This document shows, in pieces, positions 27,279 to 35,551 of a DNA stretch of 64,000 nucleotides (its first letter is position 1; each line of letters begins with the position of its first letter). The stretch is from Bacteroidales bacterium (GTDB lineage Bacteria > Bacteroidota > Bacteroidia > Bacteroidales > Paludibacteraceae). The stretch lies in contig DUQG01000038.1 in the NCBI GenBank assembly GCA_012837935.1, positions 163,734 through 227,733 on the forward strand. Reading direction: 5' to 3'. A program made the translations under genes and the position numbers. Under the pieces are notes generated by a model. The model saw only the letters and a program-made list of their open reading frames with translations, had not been told where the DNA came from and did not search any database.

Positions 27279-28418
27279 TTATGCAAATAATGGAACCAGT
27301 AAAAGTATTAATCCACCCACAATTACTGAACCGATTTGTCCACCTACGTTGGTACTGATAGCAGGCATTAGTAGGAAGTTGTGTGGGTCTTCTTTTTGTC
27401 CCATACTGTGGATAACACGTGCTGACATCGGGAATGCAGAGATACCGCAAGCACCTACCATTGGATTTACTTTTTTATCTTCCGGTAAGAAAAGGTTCAT
27501 CAATTTGGCAAAGAGCACACCACCCGCTGTGTCAAACACAAAGGCGAAAATACCCAAACCAAGAATCAGAATAGTATCCCAACGAACAAATTGCTCAGCT
27601 TGCATGGTGCTGGCGATGGTAATACCCAGTAGAATAGTAACCAAGTTTGCCAATTCGTTTTGAGCAGTTTTTGATAAGCTGTTAAGCACACCGCACTCAC
27701 GGATTAAGTTACCAAACATCAAGAAACCAATCAAAGCCAATGATGACGGTGCAATCAAACCTGCCAAGATAGTTACCAAAATAGGGAACATAATCAGCGC
27801 TGTTTTCGATACTTTTTTATTGGTATCGCTACTCATTCGCATCAGACGTTCTTTTTTAGAAGTAAGCGCTTTGATTACAGGCGGTTGTATAATTGGCACC
27901 AAAGCCATATACGAGTAAGCTGCTACCGAAATCGGTCCAAGCAGACTCGGTGCCAACATATTCGCCACAATGATAGAAGTAGGACCATCCGCCGCACCGA
28001 TAATACCGATAGATGCTGCTTCGGGTAGAGTAAAGCCAACAAGTGTGGCAAGAATCATGGTAATAAAAATACCAAACTGCGCCGCTGCCCCAAACAGCAA
28101 CAAGATTGGTCGCTGAAACAGTGGCGAAAAGTCAATCATTGCACCGATGGCAATAAAGATTAGTAACGGAAAAACTTCCGTGGCGATCCCTGCATCAAAA
28201 AATACATCCAATGCACCCCGTATCACGCTGTCTTCTTGCGTAAGTACAGCCGAGTAAGGAATGTTAGCCAAAATAGCACCAAACCCCATTGGCAAAAGCA
28301 GTGTAGGTTCGTATTGCTTTTTAATTGCAAGGTAAATCAGTGTGAAACCCACACCAATCATTACCAAGTGTTTCCATGTCATTCCCGCAATGGCGGGCAT
28401 TAATTCAGAAAATTCCAT
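27279..28418 (-). CDS. oadB: Sodium-translocating decarboxylase beta subunit
   Basis: A 379-residue membrane protein of the OadB/GcdB/MmdB family, which carries Na+ out of the cell using the energy of decarboxylating oxaloacetate, methylmalonyl-CoA or glutaconyl-CoA. Key motif GIIGAADGPTSIIVANM contains the conserved Asp on the ion path; the helices around ILGLGIFAFVFDTAGGVLFAKL and NPMVGACGISAFPMSARV are also typical. Which carboxyltransferase (alpha) subunit it serves is unknown because none is encoded nearby; only the short gamma-like gene follows. A 4 x 25-bp degenerate tandem repeat lies in its leader. Confidence 0.95.
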   Translation of the reverse strand: MEFSELMPAIAGMTWKHLVMIGVGFTLIYLAIKKQYEPTLLLPMGFGAILANIPYSAVLTQEDSVIRGALDVFFDAGIATEVFPLLIFIAIGAMIDFSPLFQRPILLLFGAAAQFGIFITMILATLVGFTLPEAASIGIIGAADGPTSIIVANMLAPSLLGPISVAAYSYMALVPIIQPPVIKALTSKKERLMRMSSDTNKKVSKTALIMFPILVTILAGLIAPSSLALIGFLMFGNLIRECGVLNSLSKTAQNELANLVTILLGITIASTMQAEQFVRWDTILILGLGIFAFVFDTAGGVLFAKLMNLFLPEDKKVNPMVGACGISAFPMSARVIHSMGQKEDPHNFLLMPAISTNVGGQIGSVIVGGLILLLVPLFA

Positions 28419-28453
28419 ATAGATTATAGTTAGTTAATTGTATATAAAAAGTT

Positions 28454-28553
28454 AGTTATTTACTTCGTGTTATTTTATAGTTATTCGCTTTGCGTTATTT
28501 GGTTGTTATTTGTTTTACGTTATTTGATAGTTTTATAAGCCGTTTGTTACTAT
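28454..28553. repeat. Four degenerate 25-bp tandem repeats
   Basis: Units start at 28454, 28479, 28504 and 28529. Unit pattern on the plus strand is AGTTATT, a variable centre, then GTTATTT and 2-4 bases. The block fills the gap between dedA and oadB, upstream of oadB. Confidence 0.7.
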
Positions 28554-28567
28554 AATTATTGTTCGTT

Positions 28568-29305
28568 TCAATCTGACGAAGATTTCTTTTTTTTCCAAAA
28601 ATACTTTCCTACAAGATAAATAATAGCTAAGATGAGTAACCCTAAGATAATCATACCCAACTCGTGGCTGTATTTATCAATCAAATCAGCTTGCCCGTGT
28701 ACTAAGTAACCTAATAAAGCAAGAATTGCGTTCCATATTCCGGCTCCGATAAAGGTGTAAGTAGTGAAACTTAAGAAATTCATTTTTGCTAATCCTGCCG
28801 GAAGCGAAATTAGCTGGCGGATACCCGGAATAAGACGTCCTACAAATGTAGATACTTTTCCGTGTTTATTGAAATATGCTTCTGCTTTTTGTACTTTTTC
28901 GCTGCTTAAAAGCATCAGTTTCCCAAATTTGCTGTCAGCTAATTTATAAATAATCGGTCTGCCCAGCCAAAGCGCCAAAAAATAATTAATGTAAGCACCG
29001 AGTAAAGCACCGAGTGTTCCAAAAAGCACAACCAAAAAGATATTCAAATCGCTTTCGGGCTTGCTTGCCACATAAGCTGCCGGTGGTATCACTATTTCAG
29101 AAGGGAAAGGCACGAATGAACTTTCAATAGTCATCAACGCCGTGATACTGCCATAGTTCATATTAACTTCATACCATTTTTCCACTTTTTGAACCCAGGT
29201 TAATGTGTCGGATGGATTTACTTCTTGTGCAAAAAGTAAATTTGAACTCGAGAAAACAGAAAAAAACAGAAAAAAAACAAAAGGAAAAAATTTCTTAAAA
29301 AGCAT
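28568..29305 (-). CDS. DedA-family membrane protein
   Basis: A 245-residue polytopic protein of the DedA/VTT family, which in other bacteria flips undecaprenyl phosphate or phospholipids and supports membrane homeostasis. The conserved FVPFPSEIVIPPAAYV loop, GTLGALLGAYINYFLALWLGR and the re-entrant FVGRLIPGIRQLISLPAGLAKM are present with both key charged residues (E in PSEIV, R in GRLIPG..R). Unusually for DedA, it begins with a cleavable-looking signal sequence ending LLFAQEVNP. It ends with a lysine-rich cytoplasmic tail (YFWKKKKSSSD). Confidence 0.93.
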   Translation of the reverse strand: MLFKKFFPFVFFLFFSVFSSSNLLFAQEVNPSDTLTWVQKVEKWYEVNMNYGSITALMTIESSFVPFPSEIVIPPAAYVASKPESDLNIFLVVLFGTLGALLGAYINYFLALWLGRPIIYKLADSKFGKLMLLSSEKVQKAEAYFNKHGKVSTFVGRLIPGIRQLISLPAGLAKMNFLSFTTYTFIGAGIWNAILALLGYLVHGQADLIDKYSHELGMIILGLLILAIIYLVGKYFWKKKKSSSD

Positions 29306-29389
29306 AATTAGTTAAAATTTTAGAGTAATAAATGAGAAAATGAGTAGATGAAGAGATGTCTCTTACTGCTTGCATCTTGCCTCCAACTT

Positions 29390-29413
29390 CCGACTACTGT
29401 CTTCCATCTTCCA
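29390..29413 (+). repeat. Dispersed 24-bp repeat, copy 2 (inside terC 3' end)
   Basis: Identical in reverse orientation to 12393-12416. The terC stop codon and the last residues (KMEDGRQ) are encoded within it. Confidence 0.7.
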
Positions 29414-30443
29414 TCTTTTCTTTCAACTCCTCAATTTCTTTTTTCTCGGCAATAACCATAGAAAGCAAAATTGAAATCACCAATGTTCCGATAATTACTG
29501 TAAGTGAAATCCAAGAATGACTTGCGAAGAAATTTTCCACAGCCTTATTTGCAGTCAAAAGCATTTTGGCACCTATAAAGAATAGGATAAAGCTCACTCC
29601 GTGTTTCAAGAAGCGGAACATACCCATAATTCCTTTTAGTGCAAAGTAAAGTGAGATAAGACCCATTACGGCGAATACGTTGGAAGTAATGGCTAAGAAT
29701 TTTTCTTCATCCGGTGTTAATACATTGGAAGCACCCTCTTTGATAACACCGATAATAGCCGGAATGCTGTCCACTGCGAAAAGAACGTCGGTAGAGCCGA
29801 TTACAAGTAGCACAAGCAAGTTGGTAGTGATAAATCGCTTGCCGTTGTACTTGGTAAAAAATTTGGTAGAATGTGTATCAGGATCTACTGGATAGATTTT
29901 GGAGGCAGCTTTATAGAGGAAGTTTTTGGTAGGATCCACATTGTCTTCGCTATTTTGGAATGCCATTTTATAGGCTGTCCAAATAAGAATAATACCGAAT
30001 AGATAGATAATCCAATGGAAACGTTCTACCAATTCCATACCTACCAAAATAAATAGCACACGCAGAATAATCGAGATAACAATACCCAATTTCAGCAGTT
30101 TAGGCTGATTGTGAGACGCAACGCCCATCATGGAAAATATCATGATAAAGACAAAAAGATTATCCACCGAAAGTGAATACTCGGTCAGGTAACCCGCAAT
30201 AAATTTCACACCCATTACGTGTGCCGTGATCGTGTTTTCGGGCGCATCGGGGTTTTGTGGAAAAAAGAAAAACAGCGAAGCACCGAAAAGCAGTGAAATG
30301 CTAATCCAAGTAGCTGTCCATTTTAGAGCTGTTTTTACGCTTATCTCACCTTTGCGGTGGTCGGTAACATATAAGTCGATAAAAAAAACGGTCAAAAATG
30401 TTACAAGGAAAATAATCCAATAAAGGGTCATTGTGTTGTCCAT
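29394..30443 (-). CDS. TerC/Alx-family integral membrane protein
   Basis: A 349-residue protein with about nine membrane segments and the TerC signatures: GYLTEYSLSVDNLFVFIMIF (conserved Glu/Asp pair) and VVIGSTDVLFAVDSIPAIIGV (second Asp-containing motif). The family is linked to manganese export, metal loading of exported proteins and tellurite resistance. The C-terminal tail ends KMEDGRQ and is encoded by a dispersed intergenic repeat, so the last residues are likely dispensable. A TACTTTTG promoter element lies 78 bases upstream. No manganese riboswitch was recognised in the leader. Confidence 0.92.
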   Translation of the reverse strand: MDNTMTLYWIIFLVTFLTVFFIDLYVTDHRKGEISVKTALKWTATWISISLLFGASLFFFFPQNPDAPENTITAHVMGVKFIAGYLTEYSLSVDNLFVFIMIFSMMGVASHNQPKLLKLGIVISIILRVLFILVGMELVERFHWIIYLFGIILIWTAYKMAFQNSEDNVDPTKNFLYKAASKIYPVDPDTHSTKFFTKYNGKRFITTNLLVLLVIGSTDVLFAVDSIPAIIGVIKEGASNVLTPDEEKFLAITSNVFAVMGLISLYFALKGIMGMFRFLKHGVSFILFFIGAKMLLTANKAVENFFASHSWISLTVIIGTLVISILLSMVIAEKKEIEELKEKMEDGRQ

Positions 30444-30520
30444 AACGTCAATTCTGTGTTTTAATTTAGAATAAAGAGGATTAATTAGTTAATGTTTTGA
30501 TTTTTTAGAAAAATCGATTA

Positions 30521-30528
30521 CAAAAGTA
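30521..30528 (-). promoter_or_regulatory. Promoter -7 element of terC
   Basis: Minus-strand TACTTTTG matches TAnnTTTG, 78 bases upstream of the terC start. Confidence 0.4.
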
Positions 30529-30655
30529 CGATATTAATTTAGACTTAAAAATAAAAATGGAAGTTTTTTAGTAGTTTCGATTTAGAATGGGTGTTTTGTG
30601 GGAAGAACAAGTTGTTTATTGCGTAAGAATAAAGATTGAGGTGGTGCTTAAAGAA

Positions 30656-30692
30656 AAAAACTACAAAATAAAAAAGATATTCTGTAGTTTTT
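30656..30692 (-). terminator. Terminator of the small lipoprotein gene
   Basis: AAAAACTACAAAAT pairs with ATTCTGTAGTTTTT (one mismatch), with T run on the minus strand. Confidence 0.65.
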
Positions 30693-30720
30693 GAGTAAAA
30701 TATGAATTAGTTTTTTATAA

Positions 30721-31203
30721 TTATTTCTTTATTCTATTAAAAAGTAAATACTTAGTTTCAATTTCATAAAATAGCAGTAAACTATCTTTTGTTAAATCAT
30801 AAGAATTTACTTGATGTAACGCTTCTACAAATTCACGACCGTCTAATAGTTCATTAATTTTTGTTCCACCAAGTTCATTAAATTTTATTTTATTTGTAGA
30901 TGTATCAATAATGAATTCTCCCCATATTTCGTTTGTTGAAGTATGTCCGTTAAGTTTTTTTTCTGCATTAAAAGTTAGTGTATAGCACTTTTCACAGTCT
31001 TTTGGCTTAATCTCTACAGTTTTGTCTGTTTTAAGATTTCCAAATCCTACACATTTCCAAGAGCCAATAAGTTCTTCTGAATTAGTGACTTTCTCTGGAT
31101 TTGTGATTGCCTCCGGATTTGTGATTGCCTCTCTCGAACACCCCGTTCCACCTATCAGTAAGAATAGGGTAATTACTGTAAATAAAATCATTTTCTTTTT
31201 CAT
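30721..31203 (-). CDS. Small lipoprotein, lipocalin-like, unknown function
   Basis: I place the start at 31203 (MKKKMILFTVITLFLL) because it gives a proper lipoprotein signal with lipobox GGTGC; the frame is open 25 codons further upstream but that part lacks signal character. The product is 160 residues. After the cysteine an in-frame tandem repeat gives AITNPE twice, then the mature domain starts ELIGSWKCVGFG, similar to entry strands of small lipocalin-like or META-type domains. Function unknown. It stands alone with its own terminator. Confidence 0.65.
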   Translation of the reverse strand: MKKKMILFTVITLFLLIGGTGCSREAITNPEAITNPEKVTNSEELIGSWKCVGFGNLKTDKTVEIKPKDCEKCYTLTFNAEKKLNGHTSTNEIWGEFIIDTSTNKIKFNELGGTKINELLDGREFVEALHQVNSYDLTKDSLLLFYEIETKYLLFNRIKK

Positions 31204-31390
31204 ATGCGTATCTGTTTTAATGGTTAATAAAATGTGTCTTGTATATATATGATGGATTTTACCCCTGAAACGCTGCATGGTATATATTAAATTTTTATAA
31301 AAACTCGGGATTAAAAGAAGCTTCGGATTACAAATCCTCGCAACGGGTGCAAAAGTTATTAGTTAGGAATGGGTATATCCGGAAGGTATT

Positions 31391-31812
31391 CTATGGTTTT
31401 ATTATGTTTGAGTAAATAACAACGTCTAATTTAACATTACGAAAAAAATTACCAAAATCTTTTTCATCATCAACATAAAAATGCTTTTTACCAACATAAT
31501 CTGAAGGACAGTAGCTTTCTCCTCTACGCCAAATTAAATGATTGCCGGAACAATCGAAAAAATAATTGGCTATACCTCCACTCCCGAGTGCCATGTCTGT
31601 AACAAACATATCTTTGCCTTTGTATTTTATAAGCCAAATAGTGCCTATATAATTACCTGTTTTGTCATTTTCTGCTTTAGTAATCAATTCCTTAAGCCAA
31701 GCTAACTCTTCTTGTGGTTGTTCACATCCGCAAACAGTATCAATTTCATTATATTTTAATTCATGACTACAAGAAACAAATAATAAGCATAAAATAAATA
31801 ATATTTTTTCAT
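31391..31812 (-). pseudogene. Small lipoprotein gene with a one-base frameshift in an A run
   Basis: The main reading frame (31391 up to about 31803) encodes a lipoprotein: signal ILFILCLLFVSC with lipobox, then HELKYNEIDTVCGCEQP, then a body with GTIWLIKYKGKDMFVTDM and ending YSNIIKP. No start codon exists in that frame. The only suitable ATG (31810-31812) is followed by six A (ATGAAAAAATATTA); one extra A would give MKKILFIL and join the frame exactly. As written, translation from that ATG stops after 18 codons. Either the gene is switched off by a homopolymer slip, or the base is missing through a sequencing error. Function unknown. Confidence 0.65.
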
Positions 31813-31986
31813 ATTTTTTTTAATGATTAGTAAATTAATACCGTAAAAGTAGAAATTATTAGAGAGAAAAACAAGCAATAAAATATGTTTAATAATATAA
31901 AAAACTAAGCTTTTTTGACAGCAACAGGTTAAACGTCAGCAAAGTGACGAGTCGGCTTGCTTTTCCATAGAGAACTAAGAGCAAGA

Positions 31987-32017
31987 TTGCTCAACTGCAT
32001 CAAATTTTGTAACTTTG
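31987..32017 (+). promoter_or_regulatory. Promoter of uvrA
   Basis: TTG at 31987-31989, 20-base spacer, TAACTTTG at 32010-32017. It predicts a 5' leader of about 200 bases that contains the structured repeat at 32042-32216. Confidence 0.6.
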
Positions 32018-32041
32018 CAGATTGATTTTTTTATAATTGAC

Positions 32042-32216
32042 TTTTAAAACATAGAGAACAGTTGTTTCTTTTTGAGCTTATTCTCGATAATTTTATTCGT
32101 TTTCGAGAACATAGTTGAAAAATATCTTTGATATTTTTCGCTATGTTTCCGAAATCACAATAAAAAGTGCAAATCTTTCTATGTCTTCTACTGTTTTAAA
32201 AAATCAAGATAACTTC
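32042..32216 (+). repeat. Structured dispersed repeat, copy A (uvrA leader)
   Basis: About 175 bp, homologous throughout to 59097-59277. The ends are inverted (TTTTAAAACA on the left, TGTTTTAAAA on the right). The centre forms a long hairpin: ACATAG-TT-GAAAAATATC, loop TTT, GATATTTTTC-G-CTATGT. Four CATAG/CTATG motifs are arranged symmetrically. It lies between the uvrA promoter and start codon. Confidence 0.75.
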
Positions 32217-32226
32217 AGATAAAACC

Positions 32227-35031
32227 ATGTCTAAACAAGGAAATATCATTATAAAAGGGGCGCGGGTTAATAACTTGAAAAACATTGACCTTGAAATTCC
32301 ACGCAATAAACTGGTTGTGATTACCGGACTGTCGGGTTCGGGAAAATCGTCTTTGGCATTTGATACGCTTTATGCCGAAGGACAGCGACGCTATGTGGAA
32401 AGCTTGTCGGCTTATGCGCGTCAGTTTCTCGGTCGTATGGCGAAGCCGGAAGTTAATTTTATCAAAGGTATTCCGCCTGCTATTGCCATTGAGCAGAAAG
32501 TAAACACCCGCAATCCGCGCTCTACCGTGGGCACATCTACCGAAACTTACGAGTATATCAAGCTGCTTTACGCTCGAATAGGGAAGACTTTTTCCCCAAT
32601 CTCCGGTGCGGAAGTTAAAAAGCACGAAGCCGAAGATGTGGTAAATGCAGCTTTGGAATATCCCGACGAAACGAGGCTGATGGTGCTGGCGCCTATTGCA
32701 GCCAAAGAAGGAATTTCTACCGAAGAGCGACTTATGCTCTTTATGCAAAACGGATATAGTCGCATTTGGTTGGATGAGGAAGTCTTTCGCATTGATGAGT
32801 TACTGGAAGACGTAACAAAACTAAAAAAAGCAAAGAAAATTTTCCTGCTGGTTGACCGCTTAACAGTAGATAGAACTCCTTCGGGTATAAGCCGCTTGAC
32901 TGATAGTGTGGAAACGGCGTTTTTGGAAGGGGAAGATGCCTGTTCGCTACAAGTTTTCACGGAAAATGGCAGTAAAATACTGGATTTTTCCAAAGCTTTT
33001 GAAGCTGATGGAATCCGGTTTGAGTTACCTAACGAGCATATGTTCAGCTTTAACAATCCGCTGGGCGCTTGTCCCACCTGCGAAGGTTTTGGTCGAATAA
33101 TAGGCATTGATGAGGATTTGGTGGTGCCGAATAAATCGCTCTCAATTTACGAAGATGCAATTGTTTGCTGGCGTGGCGAAGTGATGAGCGAGTGGAAAAA
33201 AGAGTTGATTTATTCGGCAGATAAATTTGATTTTCCTATTCACAAACCGTTTGCAGAACTGACCGACGAACAGCGAGAATTGCTTTGGACAGGAAATGAG
33301 TATTTCCACGGACTGAATGCCTTTTTTGATTTTTTACAAGCCAATCAGTATAAAATCCAATATCGAGTGATGTTGGCACGCTACCGTGGAAAAACCACTT
33401 GTCCCGTGTGTAAAGGTGCAAGGCTTAAAAAAGAGGCGAATTATGTAAAAGTAGGTGGGAAATCCATTTCAGAGTTGGTGCAAATGCCGATTGCGCAACT
33501 GCATACATTTTTTGAAAATTTAGATTTGGACTTAGATGAGCACGATAGACTTGCATCCAAACGACTGCTGGTAGAAATTAAAAACAGGATTAGTTTCTTG
33601 ATGGAAGTGGGGCTTAGTTATCTTACGCTCAATCGCCTTTCCAATACACTCTCAGGCGGCGAAAGCCAACGGATAAATTTAGCCACTTCGCTCGGAAGTA
33701 GTTTAGTTGGGTCGCTTTATATTTTGGATGAACCTTCCATTGGTTTGCATTCTCGAGATACACATTTACTGATTGGTGTGTTAAAGCAGTTGCGGGATTT
33801 GGGAAATACCGTGATTGTGGTAGAGCATGATGAGGAAATTATGCGTGCCGCCGATTATATCATTGACATTGGTCCTGAAGCAGGACGAAAAGGCGGCGAG
33901 GTGGTGTGGCAGGGGAACCCATCTGTAAAATTAGCCGGGGAGGAGCTGAAAAAGTCTTATACACTTGATTATCTACAAGGTCTCGAAAAAATAGAAGTTC
34001 CACGTCATCGTCGTAAGTGGAATAACTACATTGAAGTGTTGGGTGCTCGTGAAAACAACCTGAAAGGAATAGATGTGAAATTTCCACTTAATGTGATGAC
34101 CGTAGTAACGGGCGTGAGTGGTTCGGGAAAATCCTCTTTGGTGAAAAACGTATTTTATTCCGCTCTGAAAAAATATTACGGCGGTGTGGCGGACAAGACA
34201 GGTCAGTTCGGTTCGCTTCGGGGAAGTATGCACCTAGCTAACGACATCGAATTTGTTGACCAAAACCCAATCGGTCGCTCATCTCGTTCAAATCCTGTTA
34301 CTTACATTAAAGCTTACGATGAAATTCGGAAACTATTTGCCGACCAACAATTATCCAAACAGATGGGATATGCCGCATCGCATTTTTCTTTTAATACACC
34401 TGGCGGACGCTGCGAAGAGTGTCAAGGTGAAGGAACGGTAACAGTAGAGATGCAGTTTATGGCAGATTTGGTTTTGACGTGTGAGCATTGTCAAGGCAAA
34501 CGTTTCAAATCAGATGTGCTGGAAGTTAATTACAGAGGAAAAAATATTTACGATGTGCTTGATATGACTGTTAATCAGGCAATAGAGTTTTTTGGCGAAA
34601 GCAACGGAAATGTAGAGAAAAGAATTATCAAGCGACTAAAACCGTTGCAAGATGTAGGAATTGGCTATGTGAAGTTGGGACAGTCGTCGAGTACGCTTTC
34701 CGGCGGAGAGAGTCAGCGAGTTAAATTGGCTTCATTCTTAGCCAATGAAAGGTCGGAACCGACCATTTTTGTATTTGATGAGCCGACCACAGGTCTGCAT
34801 TTTCACGATATAAAAACTTTGCTCAAAGCCTTTGATGCCTTGCTTGCGAAAGGTCACACGATTATTATCATTGAGCATAATATGGAAGTGATAAAGTGTG
34901 CCGACCACATCATTGACATAGGACAGGAAGGCGGTGAAAAGGGTGGAAGCATTATTTTTGAAGGCACACCGGAAGCTTTAGTTGATTGCGGTTGTTCTTA
35001 TACGGGAAAATTCTTAAAAGAAAAACTGTAA
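32227..35031 (+). CDS. uvrA: Excinuclease ABC subunit A
   Basis: A 934-residue damage-recognition ATPase of nucleotide excision repair. Two ABC ATPase modules: Walker [11 protein letters not shown] near residues 34-43 and [10 protein letters not shown] in the second half; ABC signatures [12 protein letters not shown] and [12 protein letters not shown]; Walker [11 protein letters not shown] and [10 protein letters not shown]. Zinc modules are visible at CPTCEGFG and at [10 protein letters not shown] ... CEHCQGKRF. Length fits the family. It loads UvrB onto damaged DNA. The roughly 200-base leader includes a structured dispersed repeat. Confidence 0.98.
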   Translation: MSKQGNIIIKGARVNNLKNIDLEIPRNKLVVITGLSGSGKSSLAFDTLYAEGQRRYVESLSAYARQFLGRMAKPEVNFIKGIPPAIAIEQKVNTRNPRSTVGTSTETYEYIKLLYARIGKTFSPISGAEVKKHEAEDVVNAALEYPDETRLMVLAPIAAKEGISTEERLMLFMQNGYSRIWLDEEVFRIDELLEDVTKLKKAKKIFLLVDRLTVDRTPSGISRLTDSVETAFLEGEDACSLQVFTENGSKILDFSKAFEADGIRFELPNEHMFSFNNPLGACPTCEGFGRIIGIDEDLVVPNKSLSIYEDAIVCWRGEVMSEWKKELIYSADKFDFPIHKPFAELTDEQRELLWTGNEYFHGLNAFFDFLQANQYKIQYRVMLARYRGKTTCPVCKGARLKKEANYVKVGGKSISELVQMPIAQLHTFFENLDLDLDEHDRLASKRLLVEIKNRISFLMEVGLSYLTLNRLSNTLSGGESQRINLATSLGSSLVGSLYILDEPSIGLHSRDTHLLIGVLKQLRDLGNTVIVVEHDEEIMRAADYIIDIGPEAGRKGGEVVWQGNPSVKLAGEELKKSYTLDYLQGLEKIEVPRHRRKWNNYIEVLGARENNLKGIDVKFPLNVMTVVTGVSGSGKSSLVKNVFYSALKKYYGGVADKTGQFGSLRGSMHLANDIEFVDQNPIGRSSRSNPVTYIKAYDEIRKLFADQQLSKQMGYAASHFSFNTPGGRCEECQGEGTVTVEMQFMADLVLTCEHCQGKRFKSDVLEVNYRGKNIYDVLDMTVNQAIEFFGESNGNVEKRIIKRLKPLQDVGIGYVKLGQSSSTLSGGESQRVKLASFLANERSEPTIFVFDEPTTGLHFHDIKTLLKAFDALLAKGHTIIIIEHNMEVIKCADHIIDIGQEGGEKGGSIIFEGTPEALVDCGCSYTGKFLKEKL

Positions 35032-35146
35032 AATTGAGTTGCAAAATGCTTGATACGATAATTATAAAAAACTCACAACCGGACGCATCTCGATTAACTT
35101 AACATTAATATATCTGCATTTGTTCCCAAATGATATAAAGATATTT

Positions 35147-35331
35147 TTCCCGTAGGGAATTAATATCAACCCCGATAACTATCGCGGGGGATGTGTACCC
35201 CTAATCACGATTTCCCGTAGGGAATAGATTTTATTCCATAGTATTTCTGCTGCTGTCTTATTGTCAATCCCCTACGGGGAATATTTTCATCACGATATTT
35301 ATGATCTATTGATATTTATCACCTACGGTGA
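35147..35331. repeat. Cluster of four 13-bp palindromes (TTCCCGTAGGGAA type)
   Basis: TTCCCGTAGGGAA at 35147-35159 and 35212-35224, TCCCCTACGGGGA at 35268-35280 and TCACCTACGGTGA at 35319-35331, spaced 51-65 bp, plus a CCCCGATA...TATCGCGGGG hairpin between the first two. All lie in the 520-bp uvrA-ppdK gap; no gene is seen there. Confidence 0.7.
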
Positions 35332-35451
35332 AATACATTAATAGAAAATAGAAATAATTGCGGATAATCATTTTAGAAAAAGAATGAGAAATATTTAGAG
35401 AAAATTAAATACTTTGTCTGTATTTCATTTTAAAAACTTAAATAAAAAAAC

Positions 35452-35459
35452 TATCTTTG
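35452..35459 (+). promoter_or_regulatory. Promoter -7 element of ppdK
   Basis: TATCTTTG matches TAnnTTTG, 92 bases before the start codon. Confidence 0.55.
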
Positions 35460-35551
35460 TACTTTTCTAGCAAACTTGTAAGTTTATGACTCACAGACGT
35501 TAGATGAAAATGACAAATTTTAAAAACAAAATATCTTAAAAAGTAAAATCT

